Positions 10,308-21,200 of a stretch of 64,000 bases of DNA are shown here, piece after piece. The stretch is from positions 13,195,871 to 13,259,870 of the forward strand of contig NC_060234.1 in assembly GCF_021155775.2 (NCBI RefSeq), read 5' to 3'. Under the pieces are notes generated by a model. That model was given only the letters and a program-made list of their open reading frames with translations, ran no database searches and was not told where the DNA came from. The translations under genes were made by a program, and so were the position numbers. Origin of the DNA: Neodiprion pinetum (lineage: Eukaryota; Arthropoda; Insecta; Hymenoptera; Diprionidae). Position 1 is the stretch's first letter. Each line of letters begins with the position of its first letter.

Positions 10308-10870
10308 ATGACCGAACAGTCCTTAAACTCGAACGACGCCAGTGCGTTCTCCGGGCAGCACCAACAACCGCCATTCAGTGCACCAAATCATGTCCTTATC
10401 ACAAGATCAATAGACGATAAGCCACCAGTGATTCAAATTAATGCCCCTAAACTGCACGAGAATTCGTCATTCATATTTGCGACAGGTGCCGACGTTAATC
10501 TAGAAAAAAATAACGTCGCTAGATCAAAAATACCACGTAAAACAAAAGAACGACTATCCCATACCGGTATTATCAACCAAACAATCGACACAATTTCTAA
10601 GACCCAAACTCACACCAATGAAAACAGCCGGACATTTCATATGATCCCAGATAACTTCCCTATTCAATAAGACGGACCCCTCGAGGAGGTCATACCTGTA
10701 AACGCCTGTCGCGAAACAAAACCCCTCACGTTCGAACATTTCCTTCACGACTGTACCTCTGACGCTACCAGATTAGCTGACATACCACACGTACATGACT
10801 ACGATCTTGCCGACTCTGACGTAGTTGCACACCTTACATCAAGTAACTTTAAAACCTTTCACAACACACG
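10308..10870 (+). pseudogene. Retroviral-type aspartic protease remnant
   Basis: The segment SSFIFATGADVNL (about 10460-10503) aligns with the D-T-G-A active-site loop of retroviral proteases, but the catalytic Asp is Ala. A downstream block (DGPLEEVIPVNACRETKPL...) suits the end of the protease domain. A stop at 10668-10670 interrupts the frame. The expected RT fingers do not follow, so the internal deletion of pol starts after about 10870. Confidence 0.5.
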
Positions 10871-10899
10871 TCAGCAAATTTTTTAAGTACCAACGCTTG

Positions 10900-11404
10900 A
10901 CCACACCAATCTCACGCAATTACACACGAAACCAGACCAAGTTCAAGTCCTGCCAGTAAAAGCAAACCGCCCAGCGTCAGACAATCCAACCAACAAGACT
11001 TTCAAAAGACAGAAAGACACATACCAATACCTTCGCCGAATTTGATCAAATACCGACGAATCAGGCAATCCGACTCCTCGTAAGAAACGGAGCAACCCAC
11101 AACCTATAGTTATTGCAAAATCTTCCGATTCTTCAGGCAGCAAATCTGCTAACGACGATGCACTCATGATGTCACTCCTCAACCGTCAACACAGCTCCCG
11201 TGATCCCGCAGTTAAACGCAGTCGAGAGTTCTGTACCTTTAGTAACTCGGAACCGTATAAAAGACCGAACTCAACACACCAGGCTGACATATCTGACAAT
11301 TCCGATAACTTGATGACACCCGACTCTGACTCAAAAGGCTATGACGCAGACTCACACAAACGATTGTCCAGGTGTTCTAACTCAAAATACTATAATACGA
11401 CACA
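10900..11404 (+). pseudogene. Ser/Asp-rich linker of the deleted polyprotein
   Basis: The open frame at 11166-11435 and the sequence before it encode a low-complexity, Ser/Asp/Lys-rich region (SDNSDNLMTPDSDSKGYDAD). It has no recognised domain. It lies between the protease remnant and the macro domain, where RT, RNase H and the integrase core are absent. It probably was a disordered linker in the Pol polyprotein. Confidence 0.35.
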
Positions 11405-11800
11405 ACGACAACTTAGCCCACTGCATATTAGCTGATTGCAAATTATTGCAAGGTGTTGCCTTGTAATTAGTGCAACGAAAAAACTGAGACCGAACCCAAC
11501 TAAACGAATTGTTCTCGGAAGTTACCAACGTCATTCCGACCCCACACGGTGATAGGTACGTATAAAACTTGGTAACTAAAGCAAAGTATTATGACAGAAA
11601 ACCTTTTCCAAACCCTGTCCAATTTAAAGAATATTTTGCTCGAAAGCAAGATAAAATCCATATCAATTGCGAGACTAGGCTGCGGACTGGAAAAATTAGA
11701 TTGGAGATCCGTAAGCTGCATGATCCACTATATGTTCAGAGACTCTGACATTAACATTACGATCTGCAAAAACAACAGTTCATCCGACACCACTCGAAAT
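11405..11800 (+). pseudogene. Macro (ADP-ribose-binding) domain in the LTR element
   Basis: An AHCI-like start (HCILADCKLLQGVA) near 11418 is followed by VTKAKYYD near 11575, then by ISIARLGCGLEKLDWRSV (about 11665-11715) and DSDINITIC. This is the order of macro-domain motifs: HCV.AD...G.GIA, V.K......PT, ALP.IGCGL..L.W. Macro domains bind or remove ADP-ribose. Two stops and a frameshift break the 5' half; the 3' half is open in the ATG frame 11591-12247. Its position before the integrase tail suggests it was part of Pol. Confidence 0.6.
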
Positions 11801-12140
11801 CAAGTCAATCTAACAGCTGTGCAGGTCAGTGTTTCAGCCATTCCTTCGCCCGTTGAACCGCAGCCATTTCAGCCTTCACCTCGATTCTCCTCCTCACCTG
11901 TTCGCGACACATTAAACCCCCCAGATCCTCCCCCGCGCAATAAGCGCACCTCACACGCTTCTAGCTTCCCTCCGCCACCCCCTCTCCCTGCCCAGAGACG
12001 TTCTTACAATTCGTCCTTGTCACCTTCCAATCACTCCTTCTGTCCCCCTCCGTCACCGCCGCCAGTTGTTTCCTATCACAGCTCCGCAGACAAGCTACAG
12101 CAAACCCTGCAGCAGCAAAACACAAATCTTACACGTACTG
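11800..12140 (+). pseudogene. Proline/serine-rich linker after the macro domain
   Basis: The frame that carries the macro domain continues into a Pro/Ser-rich stretch (PSPVEPQPFQPSPRF, PPPPPLPAQRR, PPPSPPPVVSYHSS) without predicted structure. It joins the macro domain to the integrase C-terminal region. Its function is unknown. Confidence 0.45.
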
Positions 12141-12400
12141 TGACAGGAATTCCCGCCCTTGCGCCTTCATTCCCGGTCAACAAGTTTACCTACTCAATGA
12201 GACCAAAACGAAACTCGGAGACAATTACAAAGGGCTGTACTAGATAGAACGTATCATAAACAACATCAATGGCGAAATATATCTTTCGAATAAGAATACA
12301 AAATCTCCCCCCGCGCCACGCACATCCTACTCCCAAAATATTATGTCTTGACACCACTAGATCATGAACAACCAAACGTCGATAATTAAGTAGTTGATAG
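12140..12400 (+). pseudogene. Integrase C-terminal domain remnant
   Basis: In a frame different from 11591-12247, about 12153-12300 reads FIPGQQVYLLNETKTKLGDN then YKGLY, a stop, and IERIINNINGEIYLSNKN. This is the usual SH3-like tail of Gypsy integrases (F..GD.VYL.N...KL...Y.GPY.I..I). The catalytic D,D,E core is not present upstream, so the integrase cannot work. Confidence 0.6.
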
Positions 12401-12479
12401 CTCCACAATTGATTGGATGACCGGATCCTAATCAGACCTTATTTTCATAACGTATTATTACAGGTACTTCATAACTGTT

Positions 12480-14162
12480 AGTGGCACTAATAACTCGGTA
12501 CGATACTCCATGAAGCGAATCGAGCCAAATCCGGGTATCTATTTCGAACAACGATGAAACCTTCAGACCTTTAACAAGGAATGGAGAATTATCAATTTTA
12601 TCGACCTCGGTAACATGTTCCAGAAACTCGATCGCATCTCCGAATAATTAGACATAATTCGTAATAAATGGACCGCAATACAGAATCATTGTAACACAGG
12701 TGACCACATACGCATGTTTACCCAGAGATTAAATTCGTCCAGAAAATACTAGACTCAAATAAGAGAATTGATAGGTCACCGCTTCAACAGCAAATCCCAT
12801 GCGGAATTGGCTAAACTCGTAACACATCGCAACAAACGAGGTGCCGTAAATTTCATAGGCGCGATCGCAAAATCACTTTTCCCGACGCTAGACACAGAAA
12901 ACGGACAATACCTAAACGATCAAATTGACACCTTGTATAATGACATAAAACATTTAACGAAACTATTTAACAAACAAACACACATTGTACAGTCAACTCT
13001 CGGAGTCTATAAAAATAAACTCGACAACATTATACAACATAATCGTGACCAAGACGATGTACTCATGATACTTACGAACCAGGGAATTACTTCTAAAGCT
13101 GAAATATCAAGTAACAAATTCGCAATAACTCTCATTAACCGTCTAGTCAAGCTAGATGTATACATGAACGAGTTCGAAATTGATCTAAATAACCTGGTTG
13201 TCGCCATCTTGTTCGCACAAAATGATATCGTTGACCCGAAGGTCCTGTCCCCAGCACATATCATACCCAGTTTCCAACACATTCAAAATTTGAAATCTCA
13301 ACTCGAATTTCCAATACCTATGGACGCCACCTACGCTGAGGAAATGATTAGAATATCGAGCTTGGACATTGCTTACATCGAACCACTATTAATCTACGTC
13401 ATAACTATCCCGTTATTAAATAATTACGCTTTTAACATTTATCGCCTACTTCCAATACCTGAAAAACAAAAATACGACTCGACAGATAACAAATTCGCGT
13501 TCATACAGCCCGCAAGCGACTACGTAGCGATAGCCCTCAACCACACATCGTACTTCTAATGATCGGAACTCAATTTTTCAAAGTGCATCCTAATTCAACA
13601 TATCCACATATCTAGACTAAACCAGCCTCTGTTCCATACCGGAAACCATAAACTTTGCAAAGTAGACCTATTCTTGAATCCTTCGCAATTAGCAACCACA
13701 AGCTGTGACGTGCGACTGACATCCTTCACTGGCATCTACTGGACTGCATTGACTAACTCGAATTCATGGATCTATTCTGCTTCCAAAACAGAAACGCTAT
13801 CTATGTTATGTCCCAACGACTTCACATACCGTGTCCCAGGCGTCGGCACTACACATCTTAATAACACGTGCACTGGACATACTGGAGATACGACTCTAAC
13901 TACTAGCAAACGTTTCCAATCAATCGAATCCGACTCATATATTCCTAACTTCCATCTCGATCTGCAAGCAATCTACAAAAATCTCAATTCAAACTCTTCG
14001 ACCAATCCATCGGTGGTATCTATTCCACCATTAAGGAAGCCCTCGTTTGTTAACATCCATGACTTAGCCACCACCAGTATAACTTTACGCGAGATAGAGA
14101 GACAAGCCGCTGAAATCAGTACTCGCCATCGCGCGCATCAAGGTATATACCTTTTAGATTGA
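12480..14162 (+). pseudogene. Errantivirus/baculovirus F-type envelope relic
   Basis: In the open part 12768-13559 a furin-like RNKRG site (about 12833) is followed by AVNFIGAIAKSLFPTLD, the fusion-peptide region typical of baculovirus F and errantivirus Env proteins, and then by helical heptad-type sequence. The frame stops at 13557-13559. A second open part (13674-14162) holds a Cys-containing ectodomain block (LYWTAL-type, NSWIYSAS, MLCPNDFTYRVPGVGT) and a C-terminal block, but no clear transmembrane anchor remains. It encodes a broken membrane-fusion glycoprotein. Confidence 0.65.
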
Positions 14163-14664
14163 GTCTTCCGCGCTCCGTGTATCCTTGTCGTGTTATAAAA
14201 AGGTAAGATACGACGCAATACGAATGTATGGGCACATACATACACACACGCGCGTGCGCGCGCGTGGGACGCGTAAGGCTCAATTTCCTCGTGTATTGCA
14301 GAATTTGATTTTTTGTTCTATCTCACGAACTATTCATATTATGAAAAAAAAATTCTGAGAAAGATGTACATTTTCGAGTAAGAAATATTTGAATTGAAAC
14401 AAAAATGTATGATTCCATTTTAAAAAACTGGTCCATGCTCTACAGCATCAGCCGTTATGATGCTGGACCGCAGAAGCAAATTCTTCATGTGTCCCCCTCT
14501 GAACCATACAACTCTTGTAGGACACATTTTCCAATTGAACCATTAGGTCGGCTGGAAACGTAATGCGTCTTTTCAATTGGGACACCCTGGATATGCTACA
14601 GCTGGACAAGCCGCGTTCAGAACCCCTAACAAGTGTGCGAAATTTCTAATCATGCATTCTATTC
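14163..14664. other. Gene-free stretch with alternating CA/CG tract
   Basis: No gene is seen. At 14243-14268 a purine-pyrimidine alternating tract (ACACACACGCGCGTGCGCGCG) has Z-DNA-forming potential. No LTR copy is found after env. Confidence 0.6.
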
Positions 14665-15440
14665 TTACCAAAATTTGTCCAACAGTTTTTTTTTTTTGGT
14701 CCCTTTTTTACCTGTCAGTTCTATTCTATAGTCAGTTGAGTTAATTATGGATACTAGAAATTTGCATTTCTGTGATAGGGTTGTCGATCTTTTCTTATAA
14801 TTTATTATAAACCTAAATTTTTTTAGTAGATCCATTGATCCAAGTATGTTTTCATTACATATGTAAAGGATATCCAGATACATCGGGAATAAAAAACCTT
14901 TGTTTCTCAGTACATTCACTACCGCTTTCATAATTCTGGTAAACACGTACGGGCATGTAGATAAGCCAAATGGTACATATCTAAATTGAAAGATTGTATC
15001 TTTAAAAATAAATCGCTAATATTTTCTGTCTTCCTCGTGTATCTAATAGGCACTAAAAAATATATGTCTTTGAGGTCGAGTGAGGCTATGAACGCCTTGG
15101 GAGTAATTAAATTTTTACTGACCTAATGTCGTCCATTTTAAAATGCAGGGTTTTGATAAACGTGTTTAATTTTTTCAAATTTAATATAAGGTGCTTCGAG
15201 CCATCAGGTTTTGGTTCTTGAAAAATTCGCGACACAAACTGTCGAACAAATTTTGCGCATTTTTCTATCGCGCCTTTTTCTAATAAATGTATAATTTCTT
15301 TCTCCAGTGACTCGAGTTCTCCATTTTTCCATTTTTGCTGTTCAAGGGGTCCGTATTAGCGTGGAGTTTCTTCGAATGGAATTTTATATGCATTCACACA
15401 ACTCAAAATAAAATGACATGTCGAGATCTTTGTCCACTCC
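14665..15440 (-). pseudogene. DIRS-like reverse transcriptase relic
   Basis: Minus-strand blocks come in the expected RT order. First is IEKCAKFVRQFVSRIFQEPK (about 15270), then DGSKHLILNLKKLNTFIKTL (about 15190) and a SLDLKDIYFLVPI block (about 15065). After these come RYVPFGLSTCPYVFTRIMKA (about 14960) and NKGFLFPMYLDILYICNENI (about 14880), ending LGFIINYKK-like. The YLDD catalytic motif reads YLDI and frameshifts separate the blocks. The gag-like region of the same element lies upstream (15870-16750). The K.LNLK.LN, LDLKDAYF and FGLS.AP.FT.I motifs match DIRS-like insect elements. Confidence 0.7.
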
Positions 15441-15869
15441 TCACTGAAAGAACTCAATCTACCTGCTATATTCCTTACCTTCGCTATTTCTTCGATGACT
15501 TTCGTCGATGAACTCTTGTCTCAATTCACATGAGTTGACCGGTACCGTGTTCTCTGTTTGAAGCGTATGAATTGTTTCCTCTGGTATCCGCCTGTCTGTC
15601 TGTATTAGGTACACGGGCCCTTCCGGTTTCCTTGCGTCTGACGTGGATGAAATTTTTTATCATGTGTCTTGAGGTTCTGACATGCTGTTCCAATAGCCTT
15701 AGCCTCCTTGATTTGGTCGGTTAGTTTATTTCGTAAGGCCACTCGTCTGAGTGAGTTGCCTCTGCTACTGGTTTTACACTTGTTTTCATCATTGGTGTAA
15801 TGAACGATTTTTTTCCTACCGACTGCTGATGAAACACATCAGCAATTTCCCCGTGTCGCACATCAGTTT

Positions 15870-16750
15870 TATTTAATCCATGCCACCGTCAGAGTCGTTG
15901 AGTAAAAGAGACACAGCTGCCCCGAGCGATGTGATAGCTGTACTTACGCATTCTTGCATTTGGGCAAAATGTTCGTTTCTCTTTTTTGCGATATCTGTCA
16001 TGGCCGCAATGATTTCTAAGTTGACCTTAAAAGGTTCCGTATATAACTCTCCTTTGCAAGGCTATTTTTTCGTAAAACACTTGCGGTTTTCCTCGGATAA
16101 ACTTCCATTCATCCACATTTGTCAGCGCCTTTTTATCTCTAGGCGCAGATTAAGTGTCTCACCTTAAGCTGCATTCGGATATTCTCCCACAAGATGAAGA
16201 GTTCCTTCGTCCATGATGTTCTCTTTCGCAAGCACCATATCTATCTCTGTATCCATGGCGGGTTATGCTACTGCACTTCGATTTTTCTGAGCTATATTTT
16301 TACCTCGTGTTGTGAGGACAGACATATCATCCTCTGTATTAAATATACGACTGACTGACTGATTTACGTTTTCCTCATTAGATTCTATGTCTGAAACAAT
16401 ACTTTGTTTTTCTTGTTACGAGGTGAGGTTATGTCTTTGAAAGGTTGTCCCATGCGCTCGTGTGGAGCTTGTTGGACTTATTGTTCTATTTCCCTTACTG
16501 GGCGGTGAAGCTCGTGTGGAACTTGCCTTCTGCTTTTCGTGTGAAAAAAGAGAATAATAACTTTTTATTTTCCTGAATATTCATTCGGTTGATTTTCCGT
16601 ATTCTTCGGAGAAATGCTGTCACAAATTAGCTTGGTAAGATTATACAGTTACGTTTGCATTTTTTCCAGTTCCGTTTTGTCTTTGGTAAACGCCTTTTTC
16701 CTCTCTCTTGAAGGGGACCAAAATCGCTTCTTCTTTTTGTACTTTGGCAT
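15870..16750 (-). pseudogene. DIRS-like element gag-type ORF relic
   Basis: An ATG at 16750 starts a basic N-terminus (MPKYKKKKRFWSPSRERKKA). Downstream minus-strand blocks LHLVGEYPN and NLEIIAAMTDIAKKRNEHFA (about 15990), then QMQECVSTAITSLGAAVSLL (about 15930), resemble the gag-like ORF of insect DIRS-like elements (LGEDP..., L.PE..AA....A.KRD, Q..L..AI..LG.A...LL). Several stops lie between. It would have bound RNA in a capsid-like particle; the copy is dead. Confidence 0.55.
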
Positions 16751-16959
16751 TGTTTTCCGGTATTTTGATGACTTACGGGACAAATTATTGCACGACGTTA
16801 CTCTTTCGTGTGTGAATCGTTAAGCACAACGAAACAATATGAAGTTAGACGACTGCGGCAGCGTCGCAGCTGCTATGCCGAAGGCAAGAAAATTCGAAAC
16901 TCTAAACGTTGTGGTTCTGACCACAGCTGACGCTACTACAAGTAATCATTGAGAACGAG

Positions 16960-17214
16960 ACGTCGCAGTATAATTGAAAATAATCCCTTGAATGGTGGGG
17001 TAAAAAAATTGGTATAAAAACCTTGAAGGTTGTGACATTCGATTAAGTACCTTTCACAATGGAGTTCGTAGTTGACGTGCAAGGACTCAAGAGATATACA
17101 TCTTTCGAAAAGCTTGATTTTGTCATCAGATACCTGTCACTGCGTGATCCTTCAACAGTGTACGCAAAAGGCTTGGAGAAGAAAATGTGGTTTCAGAGAA
17201 TTTTGCATGATTAA
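16960..17214 (+). pseudogene. Second Polinton relic: MCP 3' end plus shortened 198-aa-type gene
   Basis: At about 16968-17016 the frame reads SIIENNPLNGGVKKLV and stops, matching the last residues of the major capsid protein at 28440-28491. A TATAAAAA box (17013-17020) overlaps the stop, as at 28487. An ATG at 17059 opens a 51-aa frame starting MEFVVDVQG, like the MELIVDVQG protein at 28529. It then jumps to a PSTVYAKGLEKKMW block, so about 60 residues in the middle are missing, and it stops at 17214. Divergence from the intact element shows a different, older Polinton. Confidence 0.75.
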
Positions 17215-17493
17215 TAATTAACATGATTATAATTAAAGCATGATTAGGATACCGTTAAGAAACATGTAATCACTCTTATATCAGTATTATGAATCTTATG
17301 TGAAACTGTAATCTTAAGTTTTCATTAAATCTGCTTTCATTAATATCAAGCATCAATTTTGAACCTTTTCCCTGCTAGTTGAGATTTTTTTTTCTTATCA
17401 ATCGTTACAGTGGGAAATTTTTTTTTTTGGTTTCAATTTACATGATTCACATCAGTAGTATACCAAGGCCGGTTCTGGATACAAACACCTTCT
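17215..17493. other. AT-rich spacer left of the Polinton
   Basis: There is no gene. The segment may include the degraded 3' flank of the older Polinton relic. No 6-bp target duplication for the intact Polinton could be assigned. Confidence 0.5.
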
Positions 17494-18206
17494 TTACCGA
17501 CCGAGCTGCTCCGCGCAGCCCAGACTCAAACCCTTTTCCGCGATGACGTCACAGTCTGCCGTACCGAAGGTCAATTACCGACAGTTGTATCGATCGAGGG
17601 TCAAAATCGTGCTGTTTTACCTACAATCTTACCGACAGTTGTATCGATCGAGGGTCAAAATCGTGCTGTTTTACCAACAATCTTACCGACCGAAGGTCTG
17701 TAGTGCTCGCCTGTCCCACGATAGGACTGCTGATGTGTAACATGAACCACTCCGAATTCCTTTCCCACGGTAGGACTGCTGACGTGTAACGTCAACCACC
17801 TCACATTCCTTTCCCACCTTATCAACCACGTGACATTCCAAAATTAATGGTTCCGAGAATTGTTTGTCCCAACGTCGCACCGAAATCCTTTGACCGCATA
17901 CCGCTCACCGTCGAAACTTGTCGATCGCATTGTTTTGTCTAACCACCTTATCAACCACGTGACATTCCAAAATTAATGGTTCCGAGAATTTATTGATGTG
18001 TAACATGAACCACCTCACATTCCTTTCCCACGTTATCAACCACGTGACATTCCAAAATTAATGGTTCCGAGAATCGTGTTTCACTTATTCGGTTTGATAT
18101 CCAAGGTCGACCGATAGTCGCGGTACAGAGCCTGCGGTGTCGGGTTACTATCGCTCTTGGAATGCCAAAAGGTGCGCGCGCATCCGTACAGCTGCCCTAT
18201 AAAAAA
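17494..18206 (+). repeat. Polinton left terminal inverted repeat
   Basis: It matches the reverse complement of about 30054-30795 almost base for base, apart from small insertions. Internal repeats include two copies of a 55-bp unit (about 17578-17690, with TTGTATCGATCGAGGG) and three copies of a unit of about 39 bp (near 17823, 17952 and 18036) containing CACGTG and CCAAAATTAATGG. The inner end carries the TATA box of the polymerase gene. A 65-codon open frame at 17543-17740 is just repeat sequence. Confidence 0.9.
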
Positions 18207-18225
18207 GGACGCTCATCACTGCAAA
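18198..18225 (+). promoter_or_regulatory. TATA box and initiator for the DNA polymerase gene
   Basis: TATAAAAAA at 18198-18206 is followed by an initiator-like CTCATCACT about 10-15 bp on, and the polymerase ATG is at 18275. The same box, in mirror orientation, lies at 30054-30061 in the right arm, so both repeats drive transcription inward. Confidence 0.6.
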
Positions 18226-18274
18226 CGATCATTACGTCACAAGCTGTCAAGCATACGTGAGGAAAGAGCTCAAG

Positions 18275-21200
18275 ATGGAATCCGCGAAGTGTTTGAGATT
18301 GATCGATGTTATGGAATCGGCGTTCAAGATTTTATCGGAAAAATCGTCGCCGGCAGAAATTGCAAAATGGATTCGACTCGGAACCCAAAATATCAGGCTT
18401 TTGAATAAAATCTTACGCAACAACGCCTCAACGATCGGGGAGAAGACAAGAATTTTGACTACAATTGGAATTCTGAAATCGTTGACAGTCAAATTTCAAC
18501 AATTGCAGAAAGTGGGTGACGGATTACGAAGCCGGCGAAGAAGCGATCGAGTACGGTGGGAAGATTTGGAATCAGCTTTCGAGAGGAGAATTCGAACTGG
18601 ATCCATCGTCAATTTGAAGCATAAAGATGTGGAGAGATTTCTAGAAGACGCAAAGGTACTAGCTGTGACGAGACTGAAAAACGCTCTGAAGAAAGACGGG
18701 AGCTTGAAAGCCAACGTTATCCTGGCTTGTAAATTTGAAGTTAGAAGAGATGATCGCACGGTGGAAGAGATCAAATTTTTTAATACGAGAAATGAAATCA
18801 TCCTCCAGACAACGGATATCAGCGAATGGTTCATCGAAAACGCGACGGAGCGTTTGTTGAAAAAGGTGGAAGATTTCCAGGAAAAGGATTCAGGCTGGTC
18901 GCTGACCGAAATAATCAATTTGACTGTGAATATCAACAAGTACGTGCCACTACGAGGCGGTGTCTTCACATACACACCACTACCCAAAGATATTCAAGAT
19001 AAGAAGGCTGTCGTCAACATCCGTAACAGCGACTCGTATTGCTTACTCTGGTCGGTCACCGCAGCCCTGTTCCCAGCCGACAACAATCCCAGCAAAATTA
19101 CTTCGTATCCACATTTCAGCTCAGTGCTACGGTATGATGGTATAACGTTTCCTATGTCTCTAGACAAAAACACCATTTCAAAATTTGAGAAGCTTAACGG
19201 CCTTTCAATTAACGTTTATGGTATAGACCAAGGTGATCGGAAAAAAAGTGAAATAGTACCGATTCACCTGAGTCAGAATAAGTCTGATAAACCTACAATT
19301 CATCTTTTGGCGATAGAAACTGAAACCACTGACGATGACGATGATGATGAAATGGTAAATTATGAAAAAAATAGAATCTTTCATTTTACATGGATTCGAA
19401 ATCTGTCTCGATTAACAAGTTCCCAAATTTCCAAACGCGCACATCAGACGTGGTTGTGCGATAGGTGTCTGTCTCATTTCAATTTCGAAAGATGTTTGTT
19501 GAAGCACCGAGCTGATTGCATGAATTTAAACAAAACCAAAGTTATTCTACCTACAGATGAGGAAAAAATACTAAAATTCAAAAATTTCAAGCACAAAGAA
19601 ACCGTTCCATTCTGCATTTACGCGGATCTCGAATGTTTACTGCAACCCACGCGTGAAAGTTTTGGGGAAAATAGAACAATTTATCAGAAGCATCTTCCGT
19701 ATAGTGTAGCTTACTATCTGCATTGCGCGTTTGACGATTCGCTTTCAAAATTCAAAATTAATCGTGGAGAAACTTGCATCCAATGGTTTGTGAACGAGTT
19801 AAAGGAATTGGCACTTTCGTTAGATGGATATTACAAGACTGTTGTACCGATGGAACCACTAAATTTCAATCAGATCAACGAATTTGATTTGTCGGCGGTC
19901 TGTCATATTTGTGAAAAACCGTTTACGCTCACAGACGTGAAACATCGGGATCACTGTCATTTCACAGGAAAGTACCGTGGTGCTGCTCACCGCAGCTGTA
20001 ATCTAAATTACCAAAATTCGCACACCATCCCAGTGATATTCCACAATCTGTCGGGTTACGATTCACATTTCCTGATCAAAGCACTGGCTACATCGTTCGA
20101 GGGCACAACTGAGCTTCTACCCGTAAACAAAGAAAAGTACATTTCATTTACAAAATACGTCGAGGGGACAGATATAAAGTTTAGATTCGTAGATTCGTAC
20201 CGCTTCATGCCCAGTAGTCTTGAGAAATTAGCAACGTATCTCGGTGATGATCAGAAATCAATCACACGAAAATTTTATCATAGGTCAGACAAATTTCAGT
20301 TATTGACCAGAAAAGGAGTGTTCCCGTACGAATACATAGACAGTTGGGAGAAGCTCGAGGACACACGGCTACCATCCAAACATCAATTTTACTCAAAATT
20401 AAATGATCGGGATATATCAGACGACGACTACGCACATGCATGTAAAGTTTGGCAAACTTTTAACGTTCAAACTTTGGGAGAGTATTCGGACTTGTATTTA
20501 CAGACGGACGTGTTTTTACTGGCCGACGTTTTTCAAAACTTTCGACAGAGCTGTTGGACGACGTACAAACTGGACCCGTTACATTACTACACAGCGCCCG
20601 GTCTGTCGTTTGATGCAATGTTAAAATGTACAGGCATCGAACTCGAGCTTCTCACCGACATAGACATGGTTATGTTTATCGAAAAGGGTATTCGTGGTGG
20701 TGTATCACAGTGTTCGAACAGATACGCAAAGGCCAACAATAGATATATGGGAGAGGAATTCGATCCTGAGGTCGAAGAATCTTATCTCATGTACTTTGAC
20801 GTTAATAATTTGTACGGTGCTGCTATGAGCTTTGCTCTGCCATACAGTTCCTTCGAATGGTTATCAGACTTCGGACAATGCGACGTTCTAACCATCTCGG
20901 ACGACGCGGAGTTTGGTTACATACTGGAGGTTGATTTGGAATATCCTGAGGAACTGCATGAAACTCATAAGGATTTACCACTGTGTCCGGAGCACTACAT
21001 ACCTCCGATTTCGACCAATAAACAGCCAAAATTGACACCCACGCTATTTTCTAAGAAAAACTACGTTGTTCACTACCGCGTTATGAAACAATGTTTACAA
21101 TTAGGTTTAAAATTACTCAAAATTCATAGAGTTCTCAAATTCAAGCAAACTCCGTGGCTGAAAAAATATATAGATTTAAATACCGATTTGCGAAAGAAAT

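Larger units (their letters stand above)
8219..14162 (+). mobile_element. Errantivirus-like endogenous LTR element, internally deleted
   Basis: The order is 5' LTR (8219-8675), primer-binding site, gag with zinc knuckles, an aspartic protease remnant, a macro domain, the integrase C-terminal domain, then an F-protein-type envelope. RT, RNase H and the catalytic integrase core, which should lie between about 10870 and 11400, are missing. No 3' LTR copy is visible after env. Frames are broken by several stops and shifts. The env gene places it near insect errantiviruses, gypsy-like endogenous retroviruses. Confidence 0.75.

Noticed and set aside
17543..17740. 65-codon frame in the left Polinton repeat, duplicated in the right repeat (30501-30890)
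   Set aside because: It translates iterated terminal-repeat units; identity between arms is explained by the inverted repeat, not by protein selection.
18257..18274. GTG start for DNA polymerase
   Set aside because: Eukaryotic-type initiation favours the ATG at 18275 in good context.
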